From Archegozetes longisetosus (taxonomy: Eukaryota; Arthropoda; Arachnida; Sarcoptiformes; Trhypochthoniidae), in contig JAEMBT020000004.1 of assembly GCA_018873245.2 (NCBI GenBank), forward strand, positions 10,536,652 through 10,600,651: a stretch of 64,000 nt of DNA. Reading direction: 5' to 3'. A program made the position numbers and the translations under genes. The notes under the pieces were generated by a model. It searched no databases and was not told the DNA's origin. It saw only the letters and a program-made list of their open reading frames with translations. The first letter of the stretch is position 1, and each line of letters begins with the position of its first letter. Positions 23,701-36,200 of the stretch are shown here, one piece after another.

Positions 23701-26700
23701 TGTTTGCGTGAGTAATAAATATATGCAACTTTATTAAAATCTAAAATACTTTTCATAACGTTTTCACTACTTATCATACTTTAATGATTCGTAAAGTTTT
23801 GCTCTTAAGCTATACAGGACTTCAGATTACATCATATTATGAGTTATTACAGATTTACAAAAGAGGTTTTTCAAAAAATAATATCAATAAACTCCTTATA
23901 TAGTAATGGTTTCAATTTGTTTTCTCTTTTATGAACATTTAGATTCATTTTAAAGAGCAAACAATTTTGGAAAAAATGCTTTAGAAAAATGAGAAATTTT
24001 AATGAACAGAATACTGTCGTTTCAAGAAAGACAGCTCATCTTAAAGAAATTTCTTGCAAATCACTTATGATCAATCATTTCATGAATGATTTCTATTTCT
24101 ATTACTAAAATAATACCAACTTTTCTTTTGCTTTAGCTTTTGGCTAATTTTGAGGGAATTCAGCTTTTATTTGAGTCGAGTCGATAATATGCTATACTTG
24201 ACTCTGAACTATCATAATAATGCGGTCATATTTTATCGTAAATAATTCATGTCATTGTATTTGCATGATAAATCATTTGGCTTTACTTCTGATCAAAAGT
24301 TCAGCCTATAATAGTTTTAAGTATTAAAAGCACAAAATTCTACTCTCGGTATGCTTTGAACAAGAATTTGCTACATAATTATTAATGATACTGTTTACCT
24401 AACTGATTCCTACATTCCAATTATGAATTATGGAGCTTTAATTTGAAGAAGCAACGTAAACTTAGTCAAAAATAAAAAAGCTTGAAAGTTTATGAGCCCA
24501 AATTGATTATTTGCATTTGGTATGTCATAGAATACTGGCAAGAGAAAATTCATTTTAAAACCAAGTCTACCAGTTTATTATTAGTTCGAAATACTTGATT
24601 TCGGAGAAATACAATTTAAATGAGAAACACTTGCAAATTTTATATGTTTGTGAACAACGCGACTCAGTTTACTTATCTAGAAAGTAATTTGAGTAAAAGT
24701 GCTTTTCTTCAATAAAGAAGATGCACAATTCGTGATGAAATGTTGGTATTGGATTAAGGTATCAAATAATAGAAATGGTTCACAAAATAACGTCAAGTAA
24801 TAAACTAACGTGATTCATTAAACATTACTAAGCAGTTATTACAGTGTTTTCAATTAGGTAATGAAAATTAACGATATGCAGAACATAGTTATTTCTGGTA
24901 AAAAATAAGCCTATTTGCAAGAATCAAATACTCAGGAATCTTATGAGAATTTTAAAAGGCTTATCTAAACTCCAGCGTTTGAGTCAAACAGCGCTCTCCT
25001 CTATACTGGTACTGATAAATATGGGCTCTTATCTCCCATATTATTGCACTTAGTGTAGATTTTATCTTACATACACATATTAAGTTTGATGAGAAAGAAT
25101 TCTTATACTATATTTCACAAATTAAGTTAAGTCAGATCCACATAAAGTAGAATAATGCGGGAGAAAAGTAGCTAAAAGTTTGAAATTCGGATTTTATACA
25201 ATCCTACCATTTGTCGAGCCTAAAGAATAGTGTGAATGCATTCTCTGACAATCTTTCTTTTTCTGAGTTTCATTTTCAATATAATTGAATTAATTTGATT
25301 GAATAATGTTATTTATTTACTGGTAGTAAATCGGCTCAATCGTCAAATATTATTATTGAGTCCAACTGAGTAGTTCGTGACTGTCGTTACGCCAAAGATA
25401 TAGTTAATGATCGATCGACAATGAATAATGCATTTATTAATTATAAACTTCTCTATCAAGGCTTAACAATAAAGCATAACAATAAACTAATAATAAAAGG
25501 TTAACAGTATTAAAGGGTATTCACGACTATTGTTATTAGACTGCATAAGGTTTGTTCAGTATTTCGAATGAGCAACTCATTGCAAATAGCAGTGGCTCTG
25601 ACTGATTAATAATTGAATGACTAGTCAAATCCATGATCAATAAAGCTTTTTTAATCTTATAATCACCTAGAATTATAAATAAGAAATAGAAAGCTGATAG
25701 ATTTTCAATTTGAAATTATAAAATTATAAAACATATTTTGTTTGTTTCAAAGTTACGTGGATCTATTGCCTGAAAACAAAGATGAATGTGAATTTTCTGG
25801 TTCTAAATTTGAAAAATTGGATGATGTTATCAACAGAATGAACGCAACAATAAAATCGGGTGGACTCGAAGGCAAGATAATCACAATTGAAAGCCTTCAG
25901 TACGAAGCAACAAACGATTGGAAAATCGACACCGAAGTCTCACTTTCATCCCTTTCTACTAAAAATGTGTTTATTTTAAGAATTTTTTACGAGCAGGGAT
26001 CGCCATGCGATGAAGAAATTGGTGAGACTTTTGTTTTTAACTTTATTAAATGGGGTTCGGCTTCAGTTTCATATATGACATGCTTCCAGAAGTGAAAATC
26101 TCATAAGTAACACAACTTCTGTTTAGTAATAGAAGGAATAAAAGGAATAAAAGGAATAAAAGGAATCTAAAGAATTACAAAAAGCTTTCCTGTATTGAAA
26201 GCTTAACTGTACATGTATTGCATGCACTAAAATGAAAGTTTTGTTCTGTCAGCCAAACTGCCACTTATAATCACATTTGATCAGTGGGCAAATCAGTAGC
26301 ATATTTCCAGTTATTTCGTTCTTTTCTCTATTCATATCTGTATTCAAACAAAATTCATTTAATGACTTTCTCTTTTGAAATCCAATTGATCTCATTTGAG
26401 TATTAGACAAAATTACTAATTATGCTAATGATGCAAAAAAACTAAAACATTGAGTGTAATAACAAATTTTAGTTGACATGAAAAAGTGGCAAAATTAGCA
26501 TATATTATAAAAATTATTAACAAAGTTACTGCAGGTCATCAACTAAATTAAGCTAAACTATGAAATAGTGACTTTAATAGTTTCTAAACGCTTTTTGTAT
26601 AATACAAAATAACTTAATTGATTAAATGACAACAATTAGGAATTGCTGATTTCGCTCCACAATTAATATCTCGCGGAACGTTCTTCAAGAGACCAAAGTT

Positions 26701-29700
26701 TGAACCTTTTGATAAAGTTATTGAAAGGGCTTCGCGTTGGCTTAGAGAGAATCCTCAACTTAATTTCCGGAACGCACAATCGATTGATATTAAGATGAAA
26801 TCACGTAAGTTATTCTGTGTGTCTCCATGTGTATTAATGTGTAGTTAATTACATATTATTGTGCTCTACAGTACAATACCTTTCTGTCAGTTCACACTCG
26901 CCTTGTTTTCTGATATATAAACACAAAATTGTCTCATTTCTTACCAAAACTGTTGCAAAGCGTTGCGAAGTCTTGTAAACTCCTGTCTATTCATGTTTGC
27001 TAATAATTCTGTTGATAAGTCTGAGTGAAACTCACATTTTCTATTATGTCACCAAATTATGCGCTTATAAACCATGAAAATAAGTATTAATCATATCTCC
27101 TAAAAGAGTTTAGCTTCAAATTATGTTTTAAATTAATTTGATTTTATGCCTTCTGAGCTTAGAATCTGGAATCTTATCAAAGGAATTATTAGTTCTCGAT
27201 TTGCTTTTGAGAAAAATGAAAAGATTCGTTGAAATTGGTTGTAATTGAAAACTTGGATCATGAGAGAAGCTAATACATCCCAATTTTCGAGTATCAGCTT
27301 ATTTTTCAACTCTACATAAACTGACTGACTAGTGAAACTTCACTGTATAAGCTCACAATTGATTAAGACTATTCTAATTAGCAAATTCAAGTTTAAGGCT
27401 TAAGCCTCAATAAACACCTTCCAAACTTGATTTGATCGAGAACAATTCGTACGAAAACAATTTCAAGTCTGGATGTACAATTTATTGCCAATTATAGAGA
27501 ACTTTAGATTTGGTTCCATCTTTATGACTGCAGTCTAGAGATTTGATTGTTATGTATTGAAAAGTCAAAATAACAATAGATAAAATACAATAAAACTTCT
27601 TATGAAAAACCCCAATTTCACATATTTTCAATCATTTATTTCTCGTCAATTCGATTGATTTTAGTTAGAATTTATTTAAGTGTTAATAAGACCTATTGAT
27701 TAAGAAGAAGATAAACAAAATTTTGATCTCTAAATCTACTTTAATTAGATGTTGACCTGTATATGAAATGGAATGAAACTGACCGATCAATGAACCCTAT
27801 ATGGGCTCGTCTGCCTGAAAATACATCGATATTTTTGACTTCGTCAGTACATTCAAATATAGTTTCTATCTTTAAGTTAGCTAGAGCATTTGTTTCAATT
27901 TGTTTTGATTTTGGTTTGGTTGGCGTGGTTTTTATCGTTTAGTAAAAAATAGCGGACTTCTGGTTACTATATCTAACTTACCGCTAAAATGACTCAAAGT
28001 TATTTTTATCTTAAGCTATGCAATAATCGCTTAATGATACAACTTAATTGTCCTCGAGTTCACATTAAGATTATTTCATGATTAAAGTGAGTCATGAAAT
28101 TACAACAAATTTCTAGTACTAGGATTAACAGAAACTAATTATTATTGAAAATCTTCTTTTCATAATGAGAATATAAAAATTTTGCGAGATCTAAATTACA
28201 ATAATAATGAGATTTGCGTATGATTATTCTCATACATTCTTAGAAAACTTTTCAATTCATAAATAGATGGATGAATTTATACAAAAATATGCTAAAAAAT
28301 CTTTAAGAGCTATGTATTTCTTATAGTTCATAAGCTATGAATTATTTAACATCTAATCCTTCACAAAGATTATTTCAACTTATTTACAGAAATCTCTTCT
28401 TTTTTTTGAAGTGAACTCAGTTAATACACGTTTGATGGCATTCACAGAGCATGGAGATTATATCAGAATATTTCGCTTAACTTATACAAAACCACTGGCA
28501 CAAGAAGTAGAAGATTCAGCCGCAGCCAACCCTCCGCCAACACCTGTCTATTTATCGACCAAACTATTCTTGCCTTATAAAAAGAGTGACACTATTACCG
28601 ACATCAAACAAAGACTCTCTGACTGGGTTACTCAATACTTAGGTAATTAAAAAAGTTTAATTTTAGAATCTGTAGAGTTAGGTCACGATCAAAACTCAAC
28701 TTCGAGTCAATTCTTTAAGATTCAATTCTGCAATTTCGCTCGTCAAAAAATTACAGAATTTATTGTTTTAACTTTTGTTACTTGTGATTTATGTCTTATT
28801 TGCTTCTCTCTTATTGAATTGCTGAAAATGTTTTGATTTGAAATAATGATCAGAGCGTTTTGTGTTTTAGTCAGTATTGATACTCAGCACGCAATGGCTT
28901 CAATAGAAAATAATTAAAGCTGCAGAGAATGAGACTCACTTAACAATGTATTATTGGCATCTCAGCTGCAGCTCTAACTTTTCTTATTTCACTAAATACT
29001 TTATCAAAAAAACTTCAGAGCTCTTAATAAAGTAGTAATCGTCTACAATTTGAATGCTGAACGATCTACTTGATTAACATTTAATACTGAATTGATTGAG
29101 ATTACTTTTGGTTTAAGAAATGCGAATTCCCTACTTGAACAAGCCTTTGACAGAACTAGAATTCTAATCGATAAATAAAAGCTACTCTGATAAGTGAAGG
29201 ACTATTTACATCGAATGATTTGATTCTAGAAAAACAATTCTAGCTCAGCAGCAACGAATTTTCATAGACTTTTATAGAGTCGTATATGAAACTATTTCGA
29301 TAATATCGAAGCTAGTCTAGCAAAAATAATGCCTTCAGTAGTGTTGGACCAATTGCTTTACTTCAAAACTTGTGTTTGCTTAACAAATAATTTATCGGTC
29401 AATGATTAATGGATTTGCTGATCATGTACAACTATAGTTTGTCAGTCTATAGTATAGTAAATAAGTATCCGTGACCTAAACTAATAAAAATCAGAATATC
29501 ATTTTATGTAGTGTGTGTTTACAATATAATTACAACCTTATGACTTTTCTAGCTATCGCTTTCGAAGCTTCACGCGCACATCTACACACTTGAAGCTTTG
29601 TTCAAATATTATGTTCAGATATTAACTAGTTATTGATTAGACTTGATACTTGCGAATCCTTAAATAAAATCTATGTTCAAATGGAAAATCAAACACTAAA

Positions 29701-32354
29701 CTCCATACAACGATTTATTTAAAATGATTGCTTATGCCAAATTCAAAATCAAATTAAAATTAACCTACCAATGAACACCACCTTTTAAGACCACCTTTTA
29801 AGTGAATTGAAAAATATTTTCTTGACTAAATAAATATTTTGGTAATTTTTCATTTATTTGGGTAGTATATTCATTGGTTCATAGCTATGAAAACTCTTAT
29901 TTTAGGTTTTACTTAATTACTAAATTTGTGTTCTATTTTGTCCACTAAAAGTTATATCTTCTGAAGAGCACCACTTAATTAACTAATCAGCTAGTAACTC
30001 GCTCATTAATGTCCGTTCAATTTTCATTACGTTTTATTTTTTCTAATTCTGTACAAAACACTGACTCTCGTGAACCTTAATGTGGGATAGACTTTGACAC
30101 AATTATGCAAAACATAGATTTATAGAATTCTTAAGAGGGTTTATAAGAAGTAAATCTGGGTGATTGTTGATTTAACCTTGGTTTAAAAAATGCTGTATTT
30201 TTGAAACAAAATGTTTTGCATAACCAACATCAATTTCTTTCAATGTTGTAAACTAGATGAAAAAATGAAGAAAAATGTTTGTTTACTGCAATCATCAATT
30301 TCATGTTGAAGACTAGATTTAAGAGATCAGACATTTATATGTTATATTTGAAATACTTTCACGTCGTTTTGCTCGAACAAATCTTAAAAACGTGACTCAA
30401 GTAATACGATAGATTTCCTGGTGCTTTTCACTTCAAGATTTATGTATAATCTTGAATGTTGAGTGGTTTATCAGTCATATCATACAGTGGGTCTAATGAA
30501 TATCTTATACGATTCAAGGCTTTAGATCAATATTACAATAAACATGTTTTTGCTTATATAATGTAATTATTAGAATGAGTCTAAAATTGTTTCCAAAAAC
30601 TCATTTTAATTTGAAAGTCTACTTTTCAATTGATTCATTTGAAACATGCCATGATTACCGAAATGACTACAATGTAATATGTATTTTTTTTAGATGGCAC
30701 TTTTAGAATATGTAAAACTCAGAGATAAGATGAGTTGCTTAGGGCATAAGACTACTGATAAGTAATGAAGTTGATTCTGAAGATCAATTTTGTTCAGTCC
30801 ATCATATGATTGGATGAAGCTTAGCAGTTCGACTTATAATGAGCAAACTAAATCACAAAGCTTTAATCAGGAGCTATATTAAGCATAATATAAAAAAACA
30901 AAATAATTGTTTCTTGATACAATCTTTAATTATTTAGTGCTCTATCTATTCATTGAGTAGATGCGCTGTTGTTTGTTTAAGTTGTTATATTCTTATCACA
31001 AGTTTGTCTCATTAATTAAATAACAGTTTACTTCTAAACAGTACACTATCGAAACTAATCAATAACTAAAGCTAAATATCAGTCTAGATCCTAGAACTAT
31101 GACGGTAAATGCTCAAGTTTTATCATTTGGGTTAATACTATAACGCCTTAGCACACCATAAATTCAATCGCCATTATATTGACAAAATTGATTTTTAAAT
31201 CAAATATTTATGGAAAAATGACCGAATGTAGTGATCACTTGTTAATTATCTTGAGTTCATGCCAAACTTATTCGTTTAATTACAGCTGACTGAGAAAAAA
31301 TAACTTAATCATCCATTAATAGTTAATAGTCAGTTCCTCAGCTCCTCAAACATGTGTTTTGTCAAAAATATCGTTAGATAAAAAATGTTTAAATAATAAA
31401 CTTATTCAAATTGAGAGCTAGCTCAAACATTTTATTCTGTGCCAGTATAGAAAAATTTTCAATGTTTGCAAATTTTTTCGATGTAAAATCCATTATATTG
31501 AGACCTACTTACGATTATACAGGAAGTTTATTTGAAATACCACCTAAAAGGTCCCCTCGTAAGCCTTTGAAGAAAGAAATTAAAATACTTATGTTCTTAG
31601 GTACAAAAAAATATAATTCTATACTTCCGTTTTTGCTGTAAACATTTGAGAGTATACCATCTGAAAGCTTTTCCCAATGGTTTATAGATCAAAGTGTCTT
31701 TACTTTGCTTTCTGTATTTTCGATTTGCTTTTTCGTTTTTAACGACTTCTAGCATAAAAATTACCGAAATAATATATAACGGAATGATCTACAAACACTC
31801 ATTAGATTGAGTTGTGAGTAAGTTGCAAAAAAGTTGCGTTCCTAAAGTTAATCTATAGAGCTCTTTTACTCTCGAGCTATTATCCTAAAACAGTTTCATT
31901 TGTGCGATCTTATAAATTAGTAATTTTTCAATCACATCACTGATAGTACAAAGAGATGATCTGTTCATCAATTTTTTATAATGTTTGAAATGTCTTCCTC
32001 AAAGTAATGATTTTTCCTTAAAACTCTAATTATTCAGATTGCTACCAATCGCAAACAGATTCAGAAAGTTCTCAACGGCGTTGTCCCCGACTGTTAAGCG
32101 CCGAAACCGTAGAAGTTTTCGCCAAAGATTTTCGTGACGATAATGTAGTGGAGTTGGAGAAAGCGGCCAATGACGATACGTTCCTGGCCAATAGATTTGG
32201 CAACAAAAACGCTTATATGTTCTTCTCGTTGAGAATCTTTTACGACAGTGCCATTTATGGGCGCACAAAGAGTACCACTTCGTCGACCGGCAGTATTAAC
32301 GCGATCGAAAGTAGTGAAGATGCGAATAAAGCCAGTCCATTAAGTTCAAGCTAA
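17790..32354 (+). CDS. Gene A: four-unit repeat protein of unknown family, paralogue of gene B
   Basis: My seven-exon model is 17790-17968, 18282-18464, 25753-26021, 26640-26804, 27749-~27846, 28390-28642 and 32038-32354, with intron phases 2,2,1,1,0,1 and ~487 aa. The exon 5/6 junction is uncertain: the model uses a weak GTACAT donor, and a better polypyrimidine tract precedes an acceptor at 28411. The protein has four diverged units. Each starts with a strand like FVDFVP (also YVDLLP, IADFAP, KLFLPY). A helix like ANEWLQKN or ASRWLREN and a strand like NCETV, ITIESL or SAETVEV follow. Each unit closes with FILRIFYE, IRIFRLTY or FFSLRIFYD. No signal peptide, membrane segment, zinc motif or catalytic motif is evident. 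Exons 1-2 alone look like a short gene. They were joined to the rest because the CG|GTAATC donor at 18464 and the exon 3 phase reproduce gene B exactly. I do not recognise the family and assign no function. Confidence 0.68.
18506..18511 (+). terminator. Candidate intronic poly(A) signal in gene A
   Basis: AATAAA lies 38 nt after an in-frame TAA (18466-18468), which is reached if the exon 2 donor is skipped. Use of it would end the transcript after the first repeat unit and give a 121-aa protein. AT-rich DNA produces this hexamer often by chance. Confidence 0.35.
21015..21061. repeat. Perfect 12-bp inverted repeat in gene A intron 2
   Basis: ACTTTAACAACT (21015-21026) and AGTTGTTAAAGT (21050-21061) are exact reverse complements separated by 23 nt. 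There is no coding frame and no clear target duplication. It may be a short MITE remnant or a transcribed hairpin. Confidence 0.5.
26133..26166. repeat. 9-bp tandem repeat AAGGAATAA x ~3.8
   Basis: The nine-base unit AAGGAATAA is repeated almost four times without mismatch, inside intron 3 of gene A shortly after exon 3. Confidence 0.9.
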
Positions 32355-33288
32355 TAATGCATGCGATTTAATGGTAAATATTCGGTGCTTATACAACATA
32401 AAAGTCAAACTAATTGGAAAGATAGATAAGGTTTCCTTACATTTCACTTTGAAAGTATGTACACAGAATGGAGGCAAACAAAACAGTAAACTTTAAAAAC
32501 TGTTACCAACTTTCATGTTATTGTAATTAATCATATTTACCATGACTTTTATCAAGAGGAGAATTTACTACATTGATATGAATGGCGTTACGGACAAAAT
32601 CTAGTTAAGTCTTAACCTATGCACAAACATTATTATAATGTATATGATATGCACACAAATGATAGCCATCGGCTTTTTTCTGGCACAATAAAAATCTTAC
32701 CATTAATCCACTAAATTTTATGTAGCATTAAATTAAATCAAATGAGCAGAGAGAGGAAGAGAGATGAAGAGTATGCAGTTTGCAGTTAATTTTATTATCT
32801 GTACTATATATACAGTGCTGTGCTGTTATAACTTTAACATATTTTCTTACACCAAACCATTGTTGATCCCAACTTTCTGCACACTAAGACACATTTACAC
32901 CTAATATACACTATTTATTATTATTCGATGTGCTTTTACGATGGGATACGAACATTAAAATTATCTTTTCAAAAGGAGCATTCTGTTCTTGCATTCTTAC
33001 CATTATTTCATAGAATTAGTTATGGTATGCTTTTTCATTAGAGCTTTTATCGTAAACAATATACTGTTATCAGTAAAATAAATAAGAACCAAAAAGTTAT
33101 TTAGAGTGTACAGGTATATTAGTTATCTCAACCTTTTCTCCTATCTCTAATAAGAGTGCTTTGCGTTCTAATCAGTTTACTTCAGTTATGATATTATCAC
33201 AAATTTTAGTCGTAAAACTCTTATAGCTTTCAGTATTATATTCAGTATAAATGCGTCTATGAGCTCATGAAATGCGTTTGTAGTAGAG
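32355..33288. other. Intergenic spacer between gene A and gene B
   Basis: The 934 bp hold the 3' UTR of gene A and the promoter of gene B. An AATAAA is present at about 32685 for A. A TATAAAT at 33246-33252 lies 37 bp before the ATG of gene B, which would leave a leader of only about 13 nt. The true start of B transcription may therefore be elsewhere. No extra repeat-unit exon was seen here. Confidence 0.45.
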
Positions 33289-36200
33289 ATGGCTCACTAT
33301 AACATGGCATTTGCACCAGATGAACATGATAAGATGGATACTTCTTTGCACGATTACCCCGAACCAACTACAAATTCATCTGTAAACTCATCGAAGGGTT
33401 CGCAAAAACCTTCGGGTTGTTTCACTTTTGTTGACTTTTGCCCAGAGTATAGACGTAAGCCTGACGCCTGGTTTTTCCAAGCAGATTATGAAACATTTAG
33501 GTTTGTTTTATCGCTCAAACCAAGTGATAATAAATTTGGTCTTTTAATACCGACAATGTCTTATTTGAGCGCTTTTATTGTTCGTTATTATACAAGTGTT
33601 AAGTCTTTTTAACAAATTGTTCGTTCATTTAAAAATTAGTGAATTATTCCATAAAGTTAATAATTGGCTCAACGATAATCCTAAGTGGCAAGTTAAAACA
33701 GCTGAAACTTTGATTTATGATTCAACCAATGGCTTTGGACAAAGGTTGCCGTTCTTCGCCGGCAAACTGTTTAGACGTAATTTAAGAGCAGTCAGGTATG
33801 AAACTAAAGCTAGATTACTAAAGTAATTGAAACAGTCTACAATTACGAGACCAACTCGATCGCATTGCAACTTGAAAGCAACTTGACAAAGCCTACAATA
33901 TATATACCTACAGTATATATCTCTAAAATATACTCTATTTTCTTAAATCCGACTGACTCACACTATGAAAGCATTAGTTTTTCTCGCCTTAAATCAATTA
34001 AATTGTTAGCGTGTTTTCCAATAATAAACAGGAGAAGCGATAAAGTGTAAAAAACGAAAACTGTACTCTCGAAGATGTTCAAAGAAAGCAAAGGCCATCA
34101 GGGAATTAAACAAATTGAAACGAAGCCATGTTGAAAGTCTTTATTGAAATAGCGTAGTCGAGCAAAGTCTATTTTGAAAGTTATATTTACAGTTAGTGTT
34201 TAATTAAGTTGAGTTGACTTCTACTTAACTTTTTATATAGTCTACGAGTCAAATGGATTGCAGTTAAATGGATTGGAACATGTTTTAAGTAACACGATTA
34301 ACCATACATCTTAACTTAATTGAACTTTTATAAAAATCACTCAACAAAAAAAACTGAAATCATGCTTTCTTTTGTTAGTATCTAATTGGATGGCAAATAC
34401 TTTAAAATTAATAACGAGTAATTAATTTGAAAACAGTGTACTTACTAATTGAAGCTAATGAGATCTAAGCAATAAGTCAAGTTTAATCATCTATTGTAAG
34501 ACTTTGCCTAAGCATATATAAATTTAGTCTAAGGGTCAATATGTTAGTTAATGCAAATATGCAATTATCACATCCTTCACTGATAATCATAAACATTAAT
34601 CTTTAGCGCAAGATTCAAAATGATCCAAATTTCATACTCGACCACTTCCTAGATAAACACAAATGATTGTAAATTGATCCGAAAGCTTTGAAAATGCAAC
34701 CAAATTGTGAATATTAATGAAACAATTTCACTTTAGGTTATGGCTTATACCAAGATTGCATCAGAGAAGTTGTCCACAAAAAATTGGTTGCATTAATGTT
34801 GTGCCACGAATCAAGATTAGTGGCGGCGATACTATAACACTATTAAATAGTGATATTGACGGCAGCAAAGACACTCCATCATCATCTCCATCATCGTCCT
34901 TATCTCCAATACCAATATTCGAAACACTTGACGAGATGCTCGTCAGAGTCAATGAATTACTAGCGAATAAGCCGATCAATGGTATGGTATCCTATAATTT
35001 ATTTATTGTGCAGGATATGCTTCTATATTACAAGCATCATATTTTCTAAGCGGTACTCTATAAGTTGGATATTTTTAGATTTAAACAACTTTTTTTGAAT
35101 TTTGTTTGGCAATATATTAAAAATTGAATCCACCTCAGGTTATTTTATAACTTATAATGTTCCTCATATAAGTCAGTGTTTTCAACATATCTATTCTTTT
35201 TTCAAATAACTTCAAATAGAGTAAGACCCCATGATATATGATAGCAATCTTGAACCAAATTTCTTTTGTTTAATACACCTGCCAATACTGAAGGTTCCGC
35301 AGAGCTATGGTCTTCTTCAGTTCGTTACGAAAACCCTGTATTAGTTAACTATTACAATTTTTCTGTTACTTTATACATTATGGATAACTACCTATAAGAA
35401 AATCTCTATAAGATAATCAAAACAGCGATCAAAGACAAATTTTTCTAATCAAATTTTGGATATTTTTCTGTGGATCGCTTTACCAAGATCTAAGAAAAAC
35501 ATCTTCCAAAGGAATATCTTGAAAATTGAGATAGTTTTTCACGGAAAGGCTCAACTGATTCAATTCTATTCAATTGAAAATTCTATAATTTATTCATTGA
35601 TTCACTCATTCTAGTGAATAGACTTTTCATGAGATGATTTATGAAATTGAAGTTTTTATTAAAATAGATTAAGTTCTGCAATTCATTAATTAGCGGAAGA
35701 AAGAGCTGACACATTTTAAATAAAACTTGAAGATAGCCTGGTTAGTCTTAGGCAAAGAAACAATTGTATGAAACTTTTTGTACTTAATTATTGATCTAAA
35801 ACTGTTCACCTGCTTCTTACATGTCAGCTGAAGCTTATACAGTAAGAAACTAAATATCTGCTAAAACAACATATTATAACAATTTGTTAGATAACTCAAC
35901 AATTATTCAGGATTTACATCGAGTGGAATTTGTTATTTGTTGAAATGCTTGTGTTATTAATCAATCATGATTTAAGTGTTTGAAACTTTCTCCTGAAAAA
36001 ATGGATTAACACATCTCTGTAATAATTATTTTTAGGTAAAATATTAAATGTAGAGACAGTACCAATTCCTGTGGAGAGTAATAATTGGAGTATAGATACC
36101 GAGTGTTCGTATTGGTCTAATGAATATCAGAGCAATAATAACACAATATTTATATTACGCATTTATTTTGAATACGGAACTGTGACCAGAGAACGACTGG

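Larger units (their letters stand above)
18465..25752. other. 7.3-kb intron 2 of gene A
   Basis: The interval is AT-rich with no convincing nested gene. It contains an AATAAA at 18506-18511 close to its 5' end and a 12-bp perfect inverted repeat at 21015-21061. The equivalent intron of gene B is only 941 bp. Frames of 60-110 codons here lack domain signatures or splice partners. Confidence 0.5.

Noticed and set aside
31411-31641. 76-codon ORF in gene A intron 6, possible extra repeat unit
   Set aside because: It has none of the DFxP, WLxxNP, ETV or LRIxY signatures. The splice phases of the flanking exons already join without it.
33865-34050. Frame in gene B intron 2 with YISKIYSIF and HYESISFSRL, slightly like a repeat unit
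   Set aside because: It is too short and low in complexity. Including it would break the phase-2 to phase-2 join of exons 2 and 3.
34761-34979. 72-codon minus-strand ORF opposite gene B exon 3
   Set aside because: It is a shadow of the Ser-rich exon, which has matching splice phases and repeat-unit motifs on the plus strand.
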